DNA of 64,000 nt, taken from Litorimonas sp964352855. Lineage in GTDB: Bacteria > Pseudomonadota > Alphaproteobacteria > Caulobacterales > Maricaulaceae. The stretch is from positions 20,783 through 84,782 of the forward strand of contig CAYGTR010000009.1 of the NCBI GenBank assembly GCA_964352855.1, given 5' to 3'. Shown in pieces: positions 41,380 to 50,360 of this stretch; within the stretch, counting starts at the first letter, position 1, and the number at the start of each line of letters is the position of its first letter. Position numbers and translations under genes: made by a program. A model generated the notes under the pieces. The model worked only from the letters and a program-made list of their open reading frames with translations, searched no databases and was not told where the DNA came from.

Positions 41380-43941
41380 ATGCGTAATGCCTTGTTTTCC
41401 TCCGCGGCCTTTGTCGCTCTTGCCTCTCTTTTGAGCGCCTGCCAGCCAGCGACAACCAATGAAACCGAAGTGGCAACGGAAGTCCGCGCGCCTAGTAGTG
41501 TTAATCCTGAAATTTGGCCAAAGGTTGAGAGTCCGGTAGGTCTAGACCCTGCCATTGAGGCCCGGATTACAGATATTATGTCACAAATGACACTGCGCCA
41601 TAAAGTTGGGCAGGTCATTCAAGCGGATATCGGATCAATTACCCCCGAAGATATACGCACTTATCCGCTAGGTTCTATTTTGAACGGGGGTAATTCTGCG
41701 CCCAATGGTGATAACCGCTCGCCGGCTTCGGCATGGCTCGAGCTTGCTGATGAATTCTATGATGCGTCAAAAGAAGCCTATGGTGATGGTGTGCCCTTTA
41801 TCCCTATGATTTGGGGAACGGACGCGGTTCATGGCCATAACAATATTCCGGGCGCGACAGTCTTTCCGCACAATATCGGTCTTGGTGCCACACGCAATCC
41901 CGCGCTTTTGCGAGCAATCGGCGATGTTACAGCGAAGGAAATTCGTATTGGCGGTCAGGAGTGGACCTTCGCCCCAACAATCGCCGTCGTGCGAGATGAT
42001 CGATGGGGACGAACATATGAGGGTTATGCTGAAAACCCTGAAGTAACGGCGAGTTATGCCGGAAAACTCATTGAGGGGATTCAGGGTGAGACGACCGGGG
42101 ATGATTGGCTGACCGGACCAAATGTGATTGCCACGGCGAAACATTTTATAGGTGATGGCGGTACGCAAGGTGGTAACGACCAAGGTGAGAATAGCGATAG
42201 CGAAGAAGAGCTACGCGATATTCACGGTGCAGGCTATCCGCCTGCTTTAGAAGCCGGTGTTCAGGTAGTCATGGCGAGTTTTAATAGCTGGCAAGGCAAG
42301 AAAATGCATGGACATAAGGGTCTGCTCACAGATGTTCTAAAAGAACGTATGGGCTTTGACGGCTTTATTGTCGGCGATTGGAACGGGCACGGTCAGGTAA
42401 AGGGTTGCACCAATACAGACTGCCCCGAAGCGCTTCATGCGGGTCTCGACATGTATATGGCGCCAGATAGCTGGAAGGGACTGTTTGACACCTTATTAGT
42501 ACAGGCTGAAAATAGTGAACTTGATTTAGACCGGCTTGATGATGCGGTGCGCCGGATTTTACGCGTTAAAATTCGTTCCGGTCAGTTCGAAGCCGGGCGT
42601 CCGTCCAGCCGCTCTTTTGCCGGAGATTACGATCTGTTGGCCAATCCGGAGCACAAAGCAGTTGCACGCCAAGCGGTGCGTGAGTCGCTTGTTCTATTAA
42701 AGAATAACAAAGTTGGAGGTGAAAATCGTCTCCTTCCCTTGTCGCCTAGTAGTCGAGTGCTGATCACCGGTGATGGCGCAGACAATATCGGTAAACAGTC
42801 TGGCGGTTGGACCTTGAACTGGCAGGGAACCGGAAATCAAAACTCCGATTTCCCCGGCGGAAGTTCGTTATATGATGGGCTTAAACGTCATACCGAAGCC
42901 GCAGGTGGTGAGGCGATATTGTCAGAAGACGGAAGCTTTACGCAGCGACCTGATGTGGCGATCGTGGTGTTTGGTGAAGATCCTTATGCCGAATTTATGG
43001 GTGATATCGAAACCCTAGCCTATAAACCGGGAGATGATACTGATCTTGACTTGATCAAAAAGTTTAAAGCTGATGGCATTCCTGTCGTTGCTGTATTCTT
43101 GACCGGACGCCCGCTCTGGATGAACCGCGAAATCAATGCAGCAGATGCCTTTGTTGCGGCTTGGTTGCCTGGTTCAGAAGGCGGATATGCGATGGATGTC
43201 TTGTTTGCAGGGGAAGATGGCAACGCGGCCTATGATTTTAAAGGAAAGCTGCCATATTCTTGGCCGCGTACGGCTATCCAGACGCCCCTAAATCATGGGG
43301 ATGAGACTTACGATCCGCTCTTTGCTTATGGCTATGGTCTATCCTATGCCGCGCCTGTAGATGCTCCTCAGTTTAGCGAGGATCCGGGTGTGGAGCTAAC
43401 AGGCACCAATGCCGAAAACTATATCCAAAGTGGCGGCGCGGTCTTCCCCTGGATGGTTATTTTAACTGATGGATCCGGCAGTTCGGTGGCCACGACGAGC
43501 AATGCCAGCTCACCCAGCAATGGTGTTCTGTTAAGTCCGGAAGATGATGGCGTTCAAGAAAATGTACGTCGTTTGGACTTTTCAGGAAATGGGACATCTA
43601 TCGTCTCGGTATCGGCAGATCCGGTTGATTTATCGCGGCAAAATACGGGTGATATGGCCCTGTATATGCGCTTCCGCGTCAACTCAGTCGGGGCTGGAGA
43701 CACAACCCTGCGCATGAATTGTGGTGATGGAGTCTGTGCGTCCTTGTCACTCACAGACACTTTAAACTCTGTAGCGACAGGTGAGTGGGCCGAGATGAAT
43801 GTGAAACTCTCTTGTTTTGCTGAAGGAACGCAAATGACCACCGTTAGGGAGCCGTTTGTTCTGGAAAGCAATGACGCGCTCTCCATCTCTATTTCCGATA
43901 TTCGTCTTGTGACGAATGAAGGTCAGGCGAATTGCCTCTAA
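41380..43941 (+). CDS. GH3 exo-beta-glucosidase lipoprotein
   Basis: An 853-residue glycoside hydrolase family 3 enzyme. The ATG at 41380 has GAGAGAG in front and gives a lipoprotein signal (FVALASLLSAC); the TTG at 41365 is unlikely. The TIM-barrel has MIWGTDAVHGHNNIPGATVF and ATAKHFIGDGGT; the nucleophile is Asp333 in FIVGDWNGHGQ. The second domain has RESLVLLKNN and the SDFPGGSS/FGEDPYAEF loop. A C-terminal domain of about 190 residues (DFSGNGTSIVSVSADPVDLS) resembles the extra sugar-binding module of ExoP/CelD-type beta-glucosidases. It would release glucose from beta-glucan oligomers in the periplasm or at the cell surface. Confidence 0.9.
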   Translation: MRNALFSSAAFVALASLLSACQPATTNETEVATEVRAPSSVNPEIWPKVESPVGLDPAIEARITDIMSQMTLRHKVGQVIQADIGSITPEDIRTYPLGSILNGGNSAPNGDNRSPASAWLELADEFYDASKEAYGDGVPFIPMIWGTDAVHGHNNIPGATVFPHNIGLGATRNPALLRAIGDVTAKEIRIGGQEWTFAPTIAVVRDDRWGRTYEGYAENPEVTASYAGKLIEGIQGETTGDDWLTGPNVIATAKHFIGDGGTQGGNDQGENSDSEEELRDIHGAGYPPALEAGVQVVMASFNSWQGKKMHGHKGLLTDVLKERMGFDGFIVGDWNGHGQVKGCTNTDCPEALHAGLDMYMAPDSWKGLFDTLLVQAENSELDLDRLDDAVRRILRVKIRSGQFEAGRPSSRSFAGDYDLLANPEHKAVARQAVRESLVLLKNNKVGGENRLLPLSPSSRVLITGDGADNIGKQSGGWTLNWQGTGNQNSDFPGGSSLYDGLKRHTEAAGGEAILSEDGSFTQRPDVAIVVFGEDPYAEFMGDIETLAYKPGDDTDLDLIKKFKADGIPVVAVFLTGRPLWMNREINAADAFVAAWLPGSEGGYAMDVLFAGEDGNAAYDFKGKLPYSWPRTAIQTPLNHGDETYDPLFAYGYGLSYAAPVDAPQFSEDPGVELTGTNAENYIQSGGAVFPWMVILTDGSGSSVATTSNASSPSNGVLLSPEDDGVQENVRRLDFSGNGTSIVSVSADPVDLSRQNTGDMALYMRFRVNSVGAGDTTLRMNCGDGVCASLSLTDTLNSVATGEWAEMNVKLSCFAEGTQMTTVREPFVLESNDALSISISDIRLVTNEGQANCL

Positions 43942-43962
43942 TGAACTGACTTTAACAAGTTA

Positions 43963-43991
43963 AAAAAGCCCGGCAATAAGTGGGGCTTTTT
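43963..43991 (+). terminator. Rho-independent terminator after GH3 gene
   Basis: AAAAAGCCC (43963-43971) pairs with GGGGCTTTTT (43982-43991) across a ten-base loop, ending in T residues. It closes the GH3 transcript before the lacI-type gene. Confidence 0.75.
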
Positions 43992-44192
43992 CAAAAACAA
44001 ACCTATCCATCTGAAGGATTTTCGTTTGTGAGCGTTTCGCTATTACTTGGGAGAAGCTTTTATTCAAAAAACTATAATTTAATCAGGCTTTTGAGGGTGC
44101 AATTTGTTGATTCAGCATATAATTTGTTCCAGATTAAAGCTTAATATAAAAATTATGCGCATTTAACAAAAATGAGTGTAGATAAGGGGATA

Positions 44193-45218
44193 ATGAAAGC
44201 GACGATCACAGATGTGGCGAAAGAGGCGGGCGTGTCGATGAAGACGGTCTCTCGCGTTTTGAATAATGAGCCAAATGTGGCCATGAAGACCCGTGAAAAG
44301 GTTTTAGCTGTTGCTAGCGAATTGCGATATTCGCCAAATCTAGCGGCCAAAGGCCTTGCCAGCTCAAAATCTTATCTGGTGGCGCTCGTCTATGACAATC
44401 CTAGCCCCTATTATATCGCTAAAATTCAATCCGGTGCTATCGATGCGTGCCGAGAATATGGGTATCACTTGGTGCCTGAGCCGCTCATAATTTCCGGTGA
44501 AAGCGAAGGGCAAAAAATTGAAGAGACTTTGAGCGCTTTGCTTCACAGACTACCGGTCGACGGGGTAATTTTGACTCCGCCATTAAGTGATTCAAAACCT
44601 GTTATCCAAACCCTCGAGTCGATGAAGATTCCTTTTGTTTTAGTCGCACCATCGGTAGCCGTTCCACATTCCCATGCCGTTAAAATGGATGATGTAAAGG
44701 CGGCTCGCGAAATGACAGAGCTCTTAATTGCACAAGGTCATAAAACAATTGGTTTTATTAAAGGACATCAAGATCATAGTGCAACAGCTTTGCGTTATGA
44801 AGGCTTTCGCGATGCGATGGCAGACGCGCATTTGACCGTGCATAGTCACGACGTAAAACAGGGTGATTTTTCATTTAGATCCGGTGTCGTCGCTGCCGAA
44901 GAATTATTGGCTGTAAAGGAGGGCCGACCGACAGCTATTTTTGCATCGAATGACGACATGGCTGCTGGTGTTGTCTCAGTGGCCTCAAGACTTGGTGTTT
45001 CAGTGCCGGAAGAACTCTCGGTATGTGGCTTTGATGATACGCCGCTTGCCACAATCTTGTTCCCTCAGTTAACGACGGTTCAACAACCTATCTATGAGAT
45101 GGGATTTCAGGCTGTTAAAGTTCTCATTGATCCCGAAGAGAAGGCAAAAACGGCGGCTGTTCATAACTTAGACTTTAAAGTTATCGTGAGAGACTCTACG
45201 CTCTCGCAGGACATGTAA
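44193..45218 (+). CDS. LacI-family transcriptional regulator
   Basis: A 341-residue repressor from ATG 44193 (an in-frame ATG at 44172 would add MSVDKGI). The helix-turn-helix is ATITDVAKEAGVSMKTVSRV, followed by the hinge helix SPNLAAKGLASSKS. The periplasmic-binding-like domain has VALVYDNPSPYYIAKIQSGA, GFIKGHQDHSATALRYEGF and FASNDDMAAGVVSVASRLG, ending with the dimer region TTVQQPIYEMG. It is the only LacI gene in the window, and palindromes with core TGACAGCGCTGTCA lie just after it and in the halogenase/receptor intergenic region. It most likely represses all these and is released by a sugar or sugar phosphate. Confidence 0.92.
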   Translation: MKATITDVAKEAGVSMKTVSRVLNNEPNVAMKTREKVLAVASELRYSPNLAAKGLASSKSYLVALVYDNPSPYYIAKIQSGAIDACREYGYHLVPEPLIISGESEGQKIEETLSALLHRLPVDGVILTPPLSDSKPVIQTLESMKIPFVLVAPSVAVPHSHAVKMDDVKAAREMTELLIAQGHKTIGFIKGHQDHSATALRYEGFRDAMADAHLTVHSHDVKQGDFSFRSGVVAAEELLAVKEGRPTAIFASNDDMAAGVVSVASRLGVSVPEELSVCGFDDTPLATILFPQLTTVQQPIYEMGFQAVKVLIDPEEKAKTAAVHNLDFKVIVRDSTLSQDM

Positions 45219-45232
45219 ATATTTGTATTTAT

Positions 45233-45246
45233 TGACAGCGCTGTCA
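45233..45246 (+). promoter_or_regulatory. LacI-type operator before zwf
   Basis: TGACAGCGCTGTCA, a perfect 14-base palindrome, lies between the lacI-type stop (45218) and the zwf start (45284). It is identical to the core of the site at 37940-37959. Confidence 0.8.
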
Positions 45247-45283
45247 TTTTTACTTTATTCATGCCGCATTTGTTAAGGGAAAA

Positions 45284-46819
45284 ATGTCAGTGACTGACAC
45301 AAAAGAAAAAACAACAAGCGGTGCTGAAAACGGCAAAGATACAGAGGCTCTTCGCTCTGGCTTTGTGCCTGTTGACGCGTTTGAAATGGTTATTTTTGGC
45401 GCAACAGGTGACCTTGCTCGACGTAAAATTTTTCCTGCGCTTTATCACCGCTTCATGGATGGGCAGATACCTGAAAACTCAAGAATTATCGGGGTCTCTC
45501 GGAGTGAGCATAGTCGAGAAGAATTTCTAACACTTATTTATGAAAATTATTGTGAATTTGAAGGAAAAGACTCAATCGAGGTAGAGAGTTGGTCAACTTT
45601 TATAGCTCTGATAGATTATGTTCCTATTGACGTCGTGGGAGATAAAGATTGGTCACGGCTTTCAAAGCTTTTGGGCAAAAATACTGGTCTCATTCGTGTT
45701 TTCTACCTTGCAATGCCGCCGTCAATGTTCTCTGGAATTTGCCAAGGCCTCAAACGCGAAGGCTTAGCCCACAAGAAAGCGCGCGTTGTCCTTGAAAAAC
45801 CCATAGGTACAGATTTTGCATCTGCCCATGTAATTAATGAGGGTGTGGCGCAGGTTTTTGATGAGAACCGTATTTACAGAATTGATCATTACCTTGGCAA
45901 AGAGACTGTACAGAATCTCTTGGTTTTGCGGTTTGGTAATGTTCTTTTGGAGCCGCTTTGGAACAGTAATGCGATTGACCATATTGAAATAACGGTAGCT
46001 GAGGCCATTGGCGTGAGCGGGCGCGGGGCCTATTATGACAGTGCGGGCGCTCTGCGCGATATGGTTCAGAACCACCTTCTGCAATTGCTGTGCTTATCGA
46101 CGATGGAAGCTCCGTCTTCTCTCGGTGCGGATGATGTTAGAACTGAAAAGATTAAAGTTCTCAGGGCCTTAGAGCGCATTACTGTTGAAAATGTAAAAGA
46201 AAAAACGGTACGGGGACAATATACAAACGGTCGGCTTAATGGGAAATCCGTTAGCGGTTATCTTGATGATCTCGATGTTGATAAGAGTAATACAGAGACC
46301 TTTGTCGCCATTAAAGCCGAAATACAAAATTGGCGTTGGGCAGGGGTGCCGATTTACCTACGCACTGGCAAACGCATGAGCAGTCGCCGCTCTGAAATTG
46401 TTATTCAGTTTAAATCTGTGCCACATTCTATCTTTGGTGCTGAAACGGTCGTTAATCCCAATAAGCTTGTTATTCGTCTGCAGCCGGATGAGGCGGTCAA
46501 ACTCTATATGGAGATTAAAGAGCCGGGGGCTGGTGGGTTGCGTTTAAAGACTCTGCCTCTAAACTTATCTTATGCCGATAATTTCACTGTGCGTTATCCG
46601 GACGCTTATGAGCGACTTTTAATGGATGTTGTGCGTGGCAACCTCGGCTTGTTTATGCGCCGCGACGAAGTTGAAGCGGCTTGGCGTTGGTGCGATGGCC
46701 TTTTAGAGGCTTGGGCCGAGAGGGGTCAGGTGGCTATGCCCTATTTCGCCGGAACGGATGGCCCGGAAGCGGCGCATCAAATGCTCTCGGAGCTTGGTCA
46801 TCGTTGGTCAGAAGACTAA
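45284..46819 (+). CDS. zwf: Glucose-6-phosphate 1-dehydrogenase
   Basis: Oxidises glucose 6-phosphate to 6-phosphogluconolactone with NAD(P)+, the entry to the Entner-Doudoroff route. The 511-residue protein has the nucleotide motif IFGATGDLARRKIFPALYHR (residues 37-56), the active-site signature RIDHYLGKETVQNLLVLRF, the lysine-bearing VVLEKPIGTDF and the C-terminal VEAAWRWCDGLLEAW. About 30 weakly conserved residues precede the Rossmann motif. A ribosome binding site AAGGGAAA precedes the ATG. It heads the zwf-pgl-edd-glk-lactonase operon behind a LacI-type operator. Confidence 0.96.
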   Translation: MSVTDTKEKTTSGAENGKDTEALRSGFVPVDAFEMVIFGATGDLARRKIFPALYHRFMDGQIPENSRIIGVSRSEHSREEFLTLIYENYCEFEGKDSIEVESWSTFIALIDYVPIDVVGDKDWSRLSKLLGKNTGLIRVFYLAMPPSMFSGICQGLKREGLAHKKARVVLEKPIGTDFASAHVINEGVAQVFDENRIYRIDHYLGKETVQNLLVLRFGNVLLEPLWNSNAIDHIEITVAEAIGVSGRGAYYDSAGALRDMVQNHLLQLLCLSTMEAPSSLGADDVRTEKIKVLRALERITVENVKEKTVRGQYTNGRLNGKSVSGYLDDLDVDKSNTETFVAIKAEIQNWRWAGVPIYLRTGKRMSSRRSEIVIQFKSVPHSIFGAETVVNPNKLVIRLQPDEAVKLYMEIKEPGAGGLRLKTLPLNLSYADNFTVRYPDAYERLLMDVVRGNLGLFMRRDEVEAAWRWCDGLLEAWAERGQVAMPYFAGTDGPEAAHQMLSELGHRWSED

Positions 46820-46824
46820 ATCCT

Positions 46825-47547
46825 ATGTCGGAAAATTATAATTATCTTATCCTCGATGATTCTGCGCAATATGTGGAACATGCGACTGGCTTTATAGAGG
46901 GTTGTTTGAAAGATGCGATTGCGGCACGCGGGAAAGCGAGCCTTTTAGTGTCCGGTGGTTCCAGTCCAAAGCCCGTCTATGAAGCCTTAAGTTGCTCTGA
47001 TTTAGCTTGGGATAAAACTACCGTCAGTCTGGTCGATGAGCGTTGGGTGCCGGAGGGTAACGACGGCTCTAACGCCAGCTTTATCAAGAAGACACTTTTA
47101 CAGAATGAAGCCGCACAAGCGAAATTTGTATCTTTAGTGAACTCTGCTCACAATGCCAAAGCAGGGGCGCCTGATATGAATGCTGTGTTTGAAGCCGCTT
47201 TTCCAGACCCTATAGATGTTTGCGTTATGGGTATGGGGACGGATGGTCATACGGCCTCTTGGTTTCCGCATTCGCCGACACTTGCTGACGCGTTTGACAT
47301 TGAGGATGCCGCCTCATTGATTTGGCAAGATGCTTCTGGTCAAGCAGGCGGCAGTGGTTTTAATGACCGTATTACCGTTAGCTTGCCGGTCGTGATGCGC
47401 GCCAGAAATACCTGTCTGCTAATTCCGGGCGCAAATAAAAAGTCAGTTTGGGAGGCCAGTTGTGATAAAGACATGTTCGACGCACCCGTTACGACTTTAC
47501 GCGCTGCCGGCCCGCGTCTACATGTTTTTACTCATCAAAGAGGCTAG
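46825..47547 (+). CDS. pgl: 6-phosphogluconolactonase
   Basis: Hydrolyses 6-phosphogluconolactone to 6-phosphogluconate. The 240-residue product has LLVSGGSSPKPVYEAL, VSLVDERWVPEGNDGSNASF and VMGMGTDGHTASWFPHSP, the three sugar-phosphate-binding motifs of the DevB/Pgl family. The start at 46825 lies five bases after the zwf stop; the reading frame is open further back into zwf (to 46681) but that part is an overlap artefact. It ends three bases before edd. Confidence 0.94.
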   Translation: MSENYNYLILDDSAQYVEHATGFIEGCLKDAIAARGKASLLVSGGSSPKPVYEALSCSDLAWDKTTVSLVDERWVPEGNDGSNASFIKKTLLQNEAAQAKFVSLVNSAHNAKAGAPDMNAVFEAAFPDPIDVCVMGMGTDGHTASWFPHSPTLADAFDIEDAASLIWQDASGQAGGSGFNDRITVSLPVVMRARNTCLLIPGANKKSVWEASCDKDMFDAPVTTLRAAGPRLHVFTHQRG

Positions 47548-47550
47548 GCG

Positions 47551-49410
47551 ATGAACCCGATTATTCAAGACGTCACAGCCCGTATTATTGAACGTTCCAA
47601 AGAGACGCGTGCCGCTTATCTCGCGGATTGTGAAGCGAATATGCGCCCCGGGCCCAGACGCAAACGCTTGTCAGAGGGCAATATTGCGCATGCCAGTGCG
47701 GCCTGTCCTGTGCTGGAAAAAACGGAATTACTCGGCGCAAAATGGGCCAATATCGGTATTGTCACGGCCTATAATGATATGCTTTCGGCCCATCAGCCTT
47801 TTGAAAACTTTCCGTCTATCATTAAGCATGCTGCGCGCAGGGCAGGCGCGACAGCCCAAGTGGCCGGTGGTGTGCCCGCCATGTGTGACGGCGTTACCCA
47901 AGGTCAAGACGGGATGGAGCTTTCGCTCTTCTCACGCGATATTATTGCCTATTCAACGGCTGTCGCACTTTCGCATGATATGTTTGATGCGGTTATTCAT
48001 TTGGGGGTTTGTGATAAAATCGTGCCGGGCCTTATGATTGCGGCGCTGCGTTATGGTTATCTTCCGCATATTTTTGCGCCGGCAGGCCCAATGCTGTCAG
48101 GCATACCGAACCCTGAAAAGGCAAAAGTTCGCCAGCTTTTTGCCGAGGGCAAGGTCGGCCGCGAAGAATTATTGAAAGCCGAAAGTGCATCTTACCATGC
48201 ACCCGGTACCTGCACATTTTACGGGACGGCCAATACTAACCAAATGTTGATGGAAGTCATGGGGATGCAATTGCCGGGAGCCTCATTTGTGCATCCTAAT
48301 ACGCCGCTGCGTGATGCTATAACCGCACAAACAACACGCCGCGCTGTCCAAGTGACGAACATGAGCGATGAATTTACACCTGCCTGTAACATTATTGATG
48401 AAAAAGCGATTGTGAACGGCTTGGTTGGATTAATGGCGACAGGAGGGTCAACAAACCTTACGATCCATTTGTCAGCCATTGCCCGCTCCGCTGGGGTCAT
48501 CATTAACTGGGATGATTATGCTGAGATTTCTCATGCAGTACCGTTGATTTGTAAAATTTATCCAAACGGCATTTCCGACGTCAATCATTTCCATGCTGCG
48601 GGAGGCATGGCTTATTTAATTGGAGAATTAATTGGCGCAGAACTTCTCCATACAGACGTGACAACAGTCGCCGGTGGCGAGGGCTTAATCGAATATACAC
48701 GTGAGCCCGTGAAAAATGCCCATGCGGACCCTGATCCCGTTGTTTACAGACAAGGGCCAACTGAAAGCCTTGATCCCGAAATTCTCTCATCTGTGAAAGC
48801 ACCCTTCCGTGAAGACGGAGGTTTGCGCCTCATGACGGGTGATGTTGGTCGCGGCGTTATGAAGGTCTCCGCCGTCAAGCGCGAGCACTGGATTGTCGAA
48901 GCGCCTGCTATTGTCGTTTCAGACCAAAATGATTTGATGGATATGCATAAGGCCGGAGAATTAGAGCATGATTTTGTAGCCGTTATTCGCTTCCAAGGCC
49001 CTGCGGCGAATGGTATGCCCGAATTACATAAGCTCACGCCTGTTCTGGGCGCTTTACAAGATAAAGGCTTTAAAGTTGCCTTGATTACAGATGGCCGCAT
49101 GTCAGGCGCTTCCGGAAAAGTGCCGGCCGCCATTCACATGCATCCCGAAGCCTTGCATGGAGGTCCGATATCAAAAGTGAGCACAGGTGATATTATTCGC
49201 TTGGACGCTTTCAAAGGGACGGTTGAAGTTTTATCCGCGGATAATTTAGATGACCGAGAACCTGCGATTATGCCGAAAGTGAAAAACCTGTCGGTATTAG
49301 GGATGAATATGTTTGAACCCATGCGCGCGCGCGCCGATAATGCCGAAGCTGGGGCTTCTGTTCTGGGCGAACCTGAATGGTCGCAGCATTTACGGAGCCC
49401 GCTCACATGA
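47551..49410 (+). CDS. edd: Phosphogluconate dehydratase
   Basis: Dehydrates 6-phosphogluconate to 2-keto-3-deoxy-6-phosphogluconate, the committed Entner-Doudoroff step. The 619-residue IlvD/Edd family protein has VAGGVPAMCDGVTQGQDGME with a cluster cysteine, HLGVCDKIVPGLMIAALRYG, YHAPGTCTFYGTANTNQMLM with a further cysteine, and ALITDGRMSGASGKVPAAIH. These Cys residues would hold the [4Fe-4S] cluster. The end overlaps the glk start in an ATGA. The aldolase gene eda is not in this window. Confidence 0.96.
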   Translation: MNPIIQDVTARIIERSKETRAAYLADCEANMRPGPRRKRLSEGNIAHASAACPVLEKTELLGAKWANIGIVTAYNDMLSAHQPFENFPSIIKHAARRAGATAQVAGGVPAMCDGVTQGQDGMELSLFSRDIIAYSTAVALSHDMFDAVIHLGVCDKIVPGLMIAALRYGYLPHIFAPAGPMLSGIPNPEKAKVRQLFAEGKVGREELLKAESASYHAPGTCTFYGTANTNQMLMEVMGMQLPGASFVHPNTPLRDAITAQTTRRAVQVTNMSDEFTPACNIIDEKAIVNGLVGLMATGGSTNLTIHLSAIARSAGVIINWDDYAEISHAVPLICKIYPNGISDVNHFHAAGGMAYLIGELIGAELLHTDVTTVAGGEGLIEYTREPVKNAHADPDPVVYRQGPTESLDPEILSSVKAPFREDGGLRLMTGDVGRGVMKVSAVKREHWIVEAPAIVVSDQNDLMDMHKAGELEHDFVAVIRFQGPAANGMPELHKLTPVLGALQDKGFKVALITDGRMSGASGKVPAAIHMHPEALHGGPISKVSTGDIIRLDAFKGTVEVLSADNLDDREPAIMPKVKNLSVLGMNMFEPMRARADNAEAGASVLGEPEWSQHLRSPLT

Positions 49411-50360
49411 GTGTACCCATGCTTGTTGGCGATGTCGGCGGGACGAATTGTCGTTTCGCTTTGGCCGAACGTAATGACTTAGGCACGATTGAGCTTCATC
49501 ACTCAGAACGCTTTGCCGTCAGCGAATTCAATCATTTTAATGAGGCCGTTCAGGTTTATTTGGATGAACAAAAAATTCACCCAAAGCGAGCTGCCTTTGC
49601 TTTTGCGGGGCCAAAATTTGATGATGAAATCCGCATGACGAATGTCGATTGGATTGTCTCAGAAGGCGATTTGCATAAGACATTTGGTTTTGAAGATGTT
49701 GTTGTGTTGAATGATTTTGTGGCCATGGCGAACGGTGCGACTGTTATTCCCGATGACGGCTTTGATACCCTTATCGAAGGCAAAGTGAATTACAATAAGC
49801 CTGTTGCTGTAATGGGGCCAGGGACAGGTTTAGGAGTCTCCTGCATTTTGCCGGGGAAACCTCCGCGTATAATTCCAACAGAGGGTGGTCATGTGGCCTT
49901 TGCGCCGCAGTCAAAATTAGAGCGAGATATATTAGCCCATCAACAGACGCTGATGCCCTATGTCTCGGCCGAGAGTCTAATCTCCGGTCCGGGCCTCTTC
50001 CGTCTCTATAATGCTATCTGTGCGATAACCGGTGAAGCGGTGACCTGCACCAAAGAAGCAGAAATTGTGGCTTCCGCGGAAGCTAACCCCAGATCGGTTG
50101 CACGATTAACTGTTGTGACATTTTGCAATATGCTAGGGGGCTTTGCGGGCAATGCGGCCCTGACTCTCGGGGCGTCTGGTGGTGTTGTTTTGGGCGGAGG
50201 CGTTTCTCGCCATATCGCACCATTCTTGCGCGAGTCTCAATTCGCAAACCGTTTCCGTGATCGTGGTCATGGGACATGGTTTGTCCAAGATATTCCTGTG
50301 CGTTTGATAAAAGCACATTTCGTCGCTCTCTACGGAGCCGCAGCTATGGTGTTAAATTAA
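49407..50360 (+). CDS. glk: Glucokinase
   Basis: Phosphorylates glucose with ATP, supplying zwf. The 317-residue ROK-independent (Glk) type kinase starts MSVPMLVGDVGGTNCRFALA with the phosphate-1 motif, and has RAAFAFAGPKFDDEIRMTNV, VVLNDFVAMANG with the catalytic Asp, AVMGPGTGLGVSCILPG and IPTEGGHVAFAP. The start at 49407 overlaps the edd stop by four bases; an ATG-like start at 49377 inside edd is unlikely. The presence of a glucokinase implies that free glucose enters the cytoplasm, although no inner-membrane transporter is encoded here. Confidence 0.95.
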   Translation: MSVPMLVGDVGGTNCRFALAERNDLGTIELHHSERFAVSEFNHFNEAVQVYLDEQKIHPKRAAFAFAGPKFDDEIRMTNVDWIVSEGDLHKTFGFEDVVVLNDFVAMANGATVIPDDGFDTLIEGKVNYNKPVAVMGPGTGLGVSCILPGKPPRIIPTEGGHVAFAPQSKLERDILAHQQTLMPYVSAESLISGPGLFRLYNAICAITGEAVTCTKEAEIVASAEANPRSVARLTVVTFCNMLGGFAGNAALTLGASGGVVLGGGVSRHIAPFLRESQFANRFRDRGHGTWFVQDIPVRLIKAHFVALYGAAAMVLN

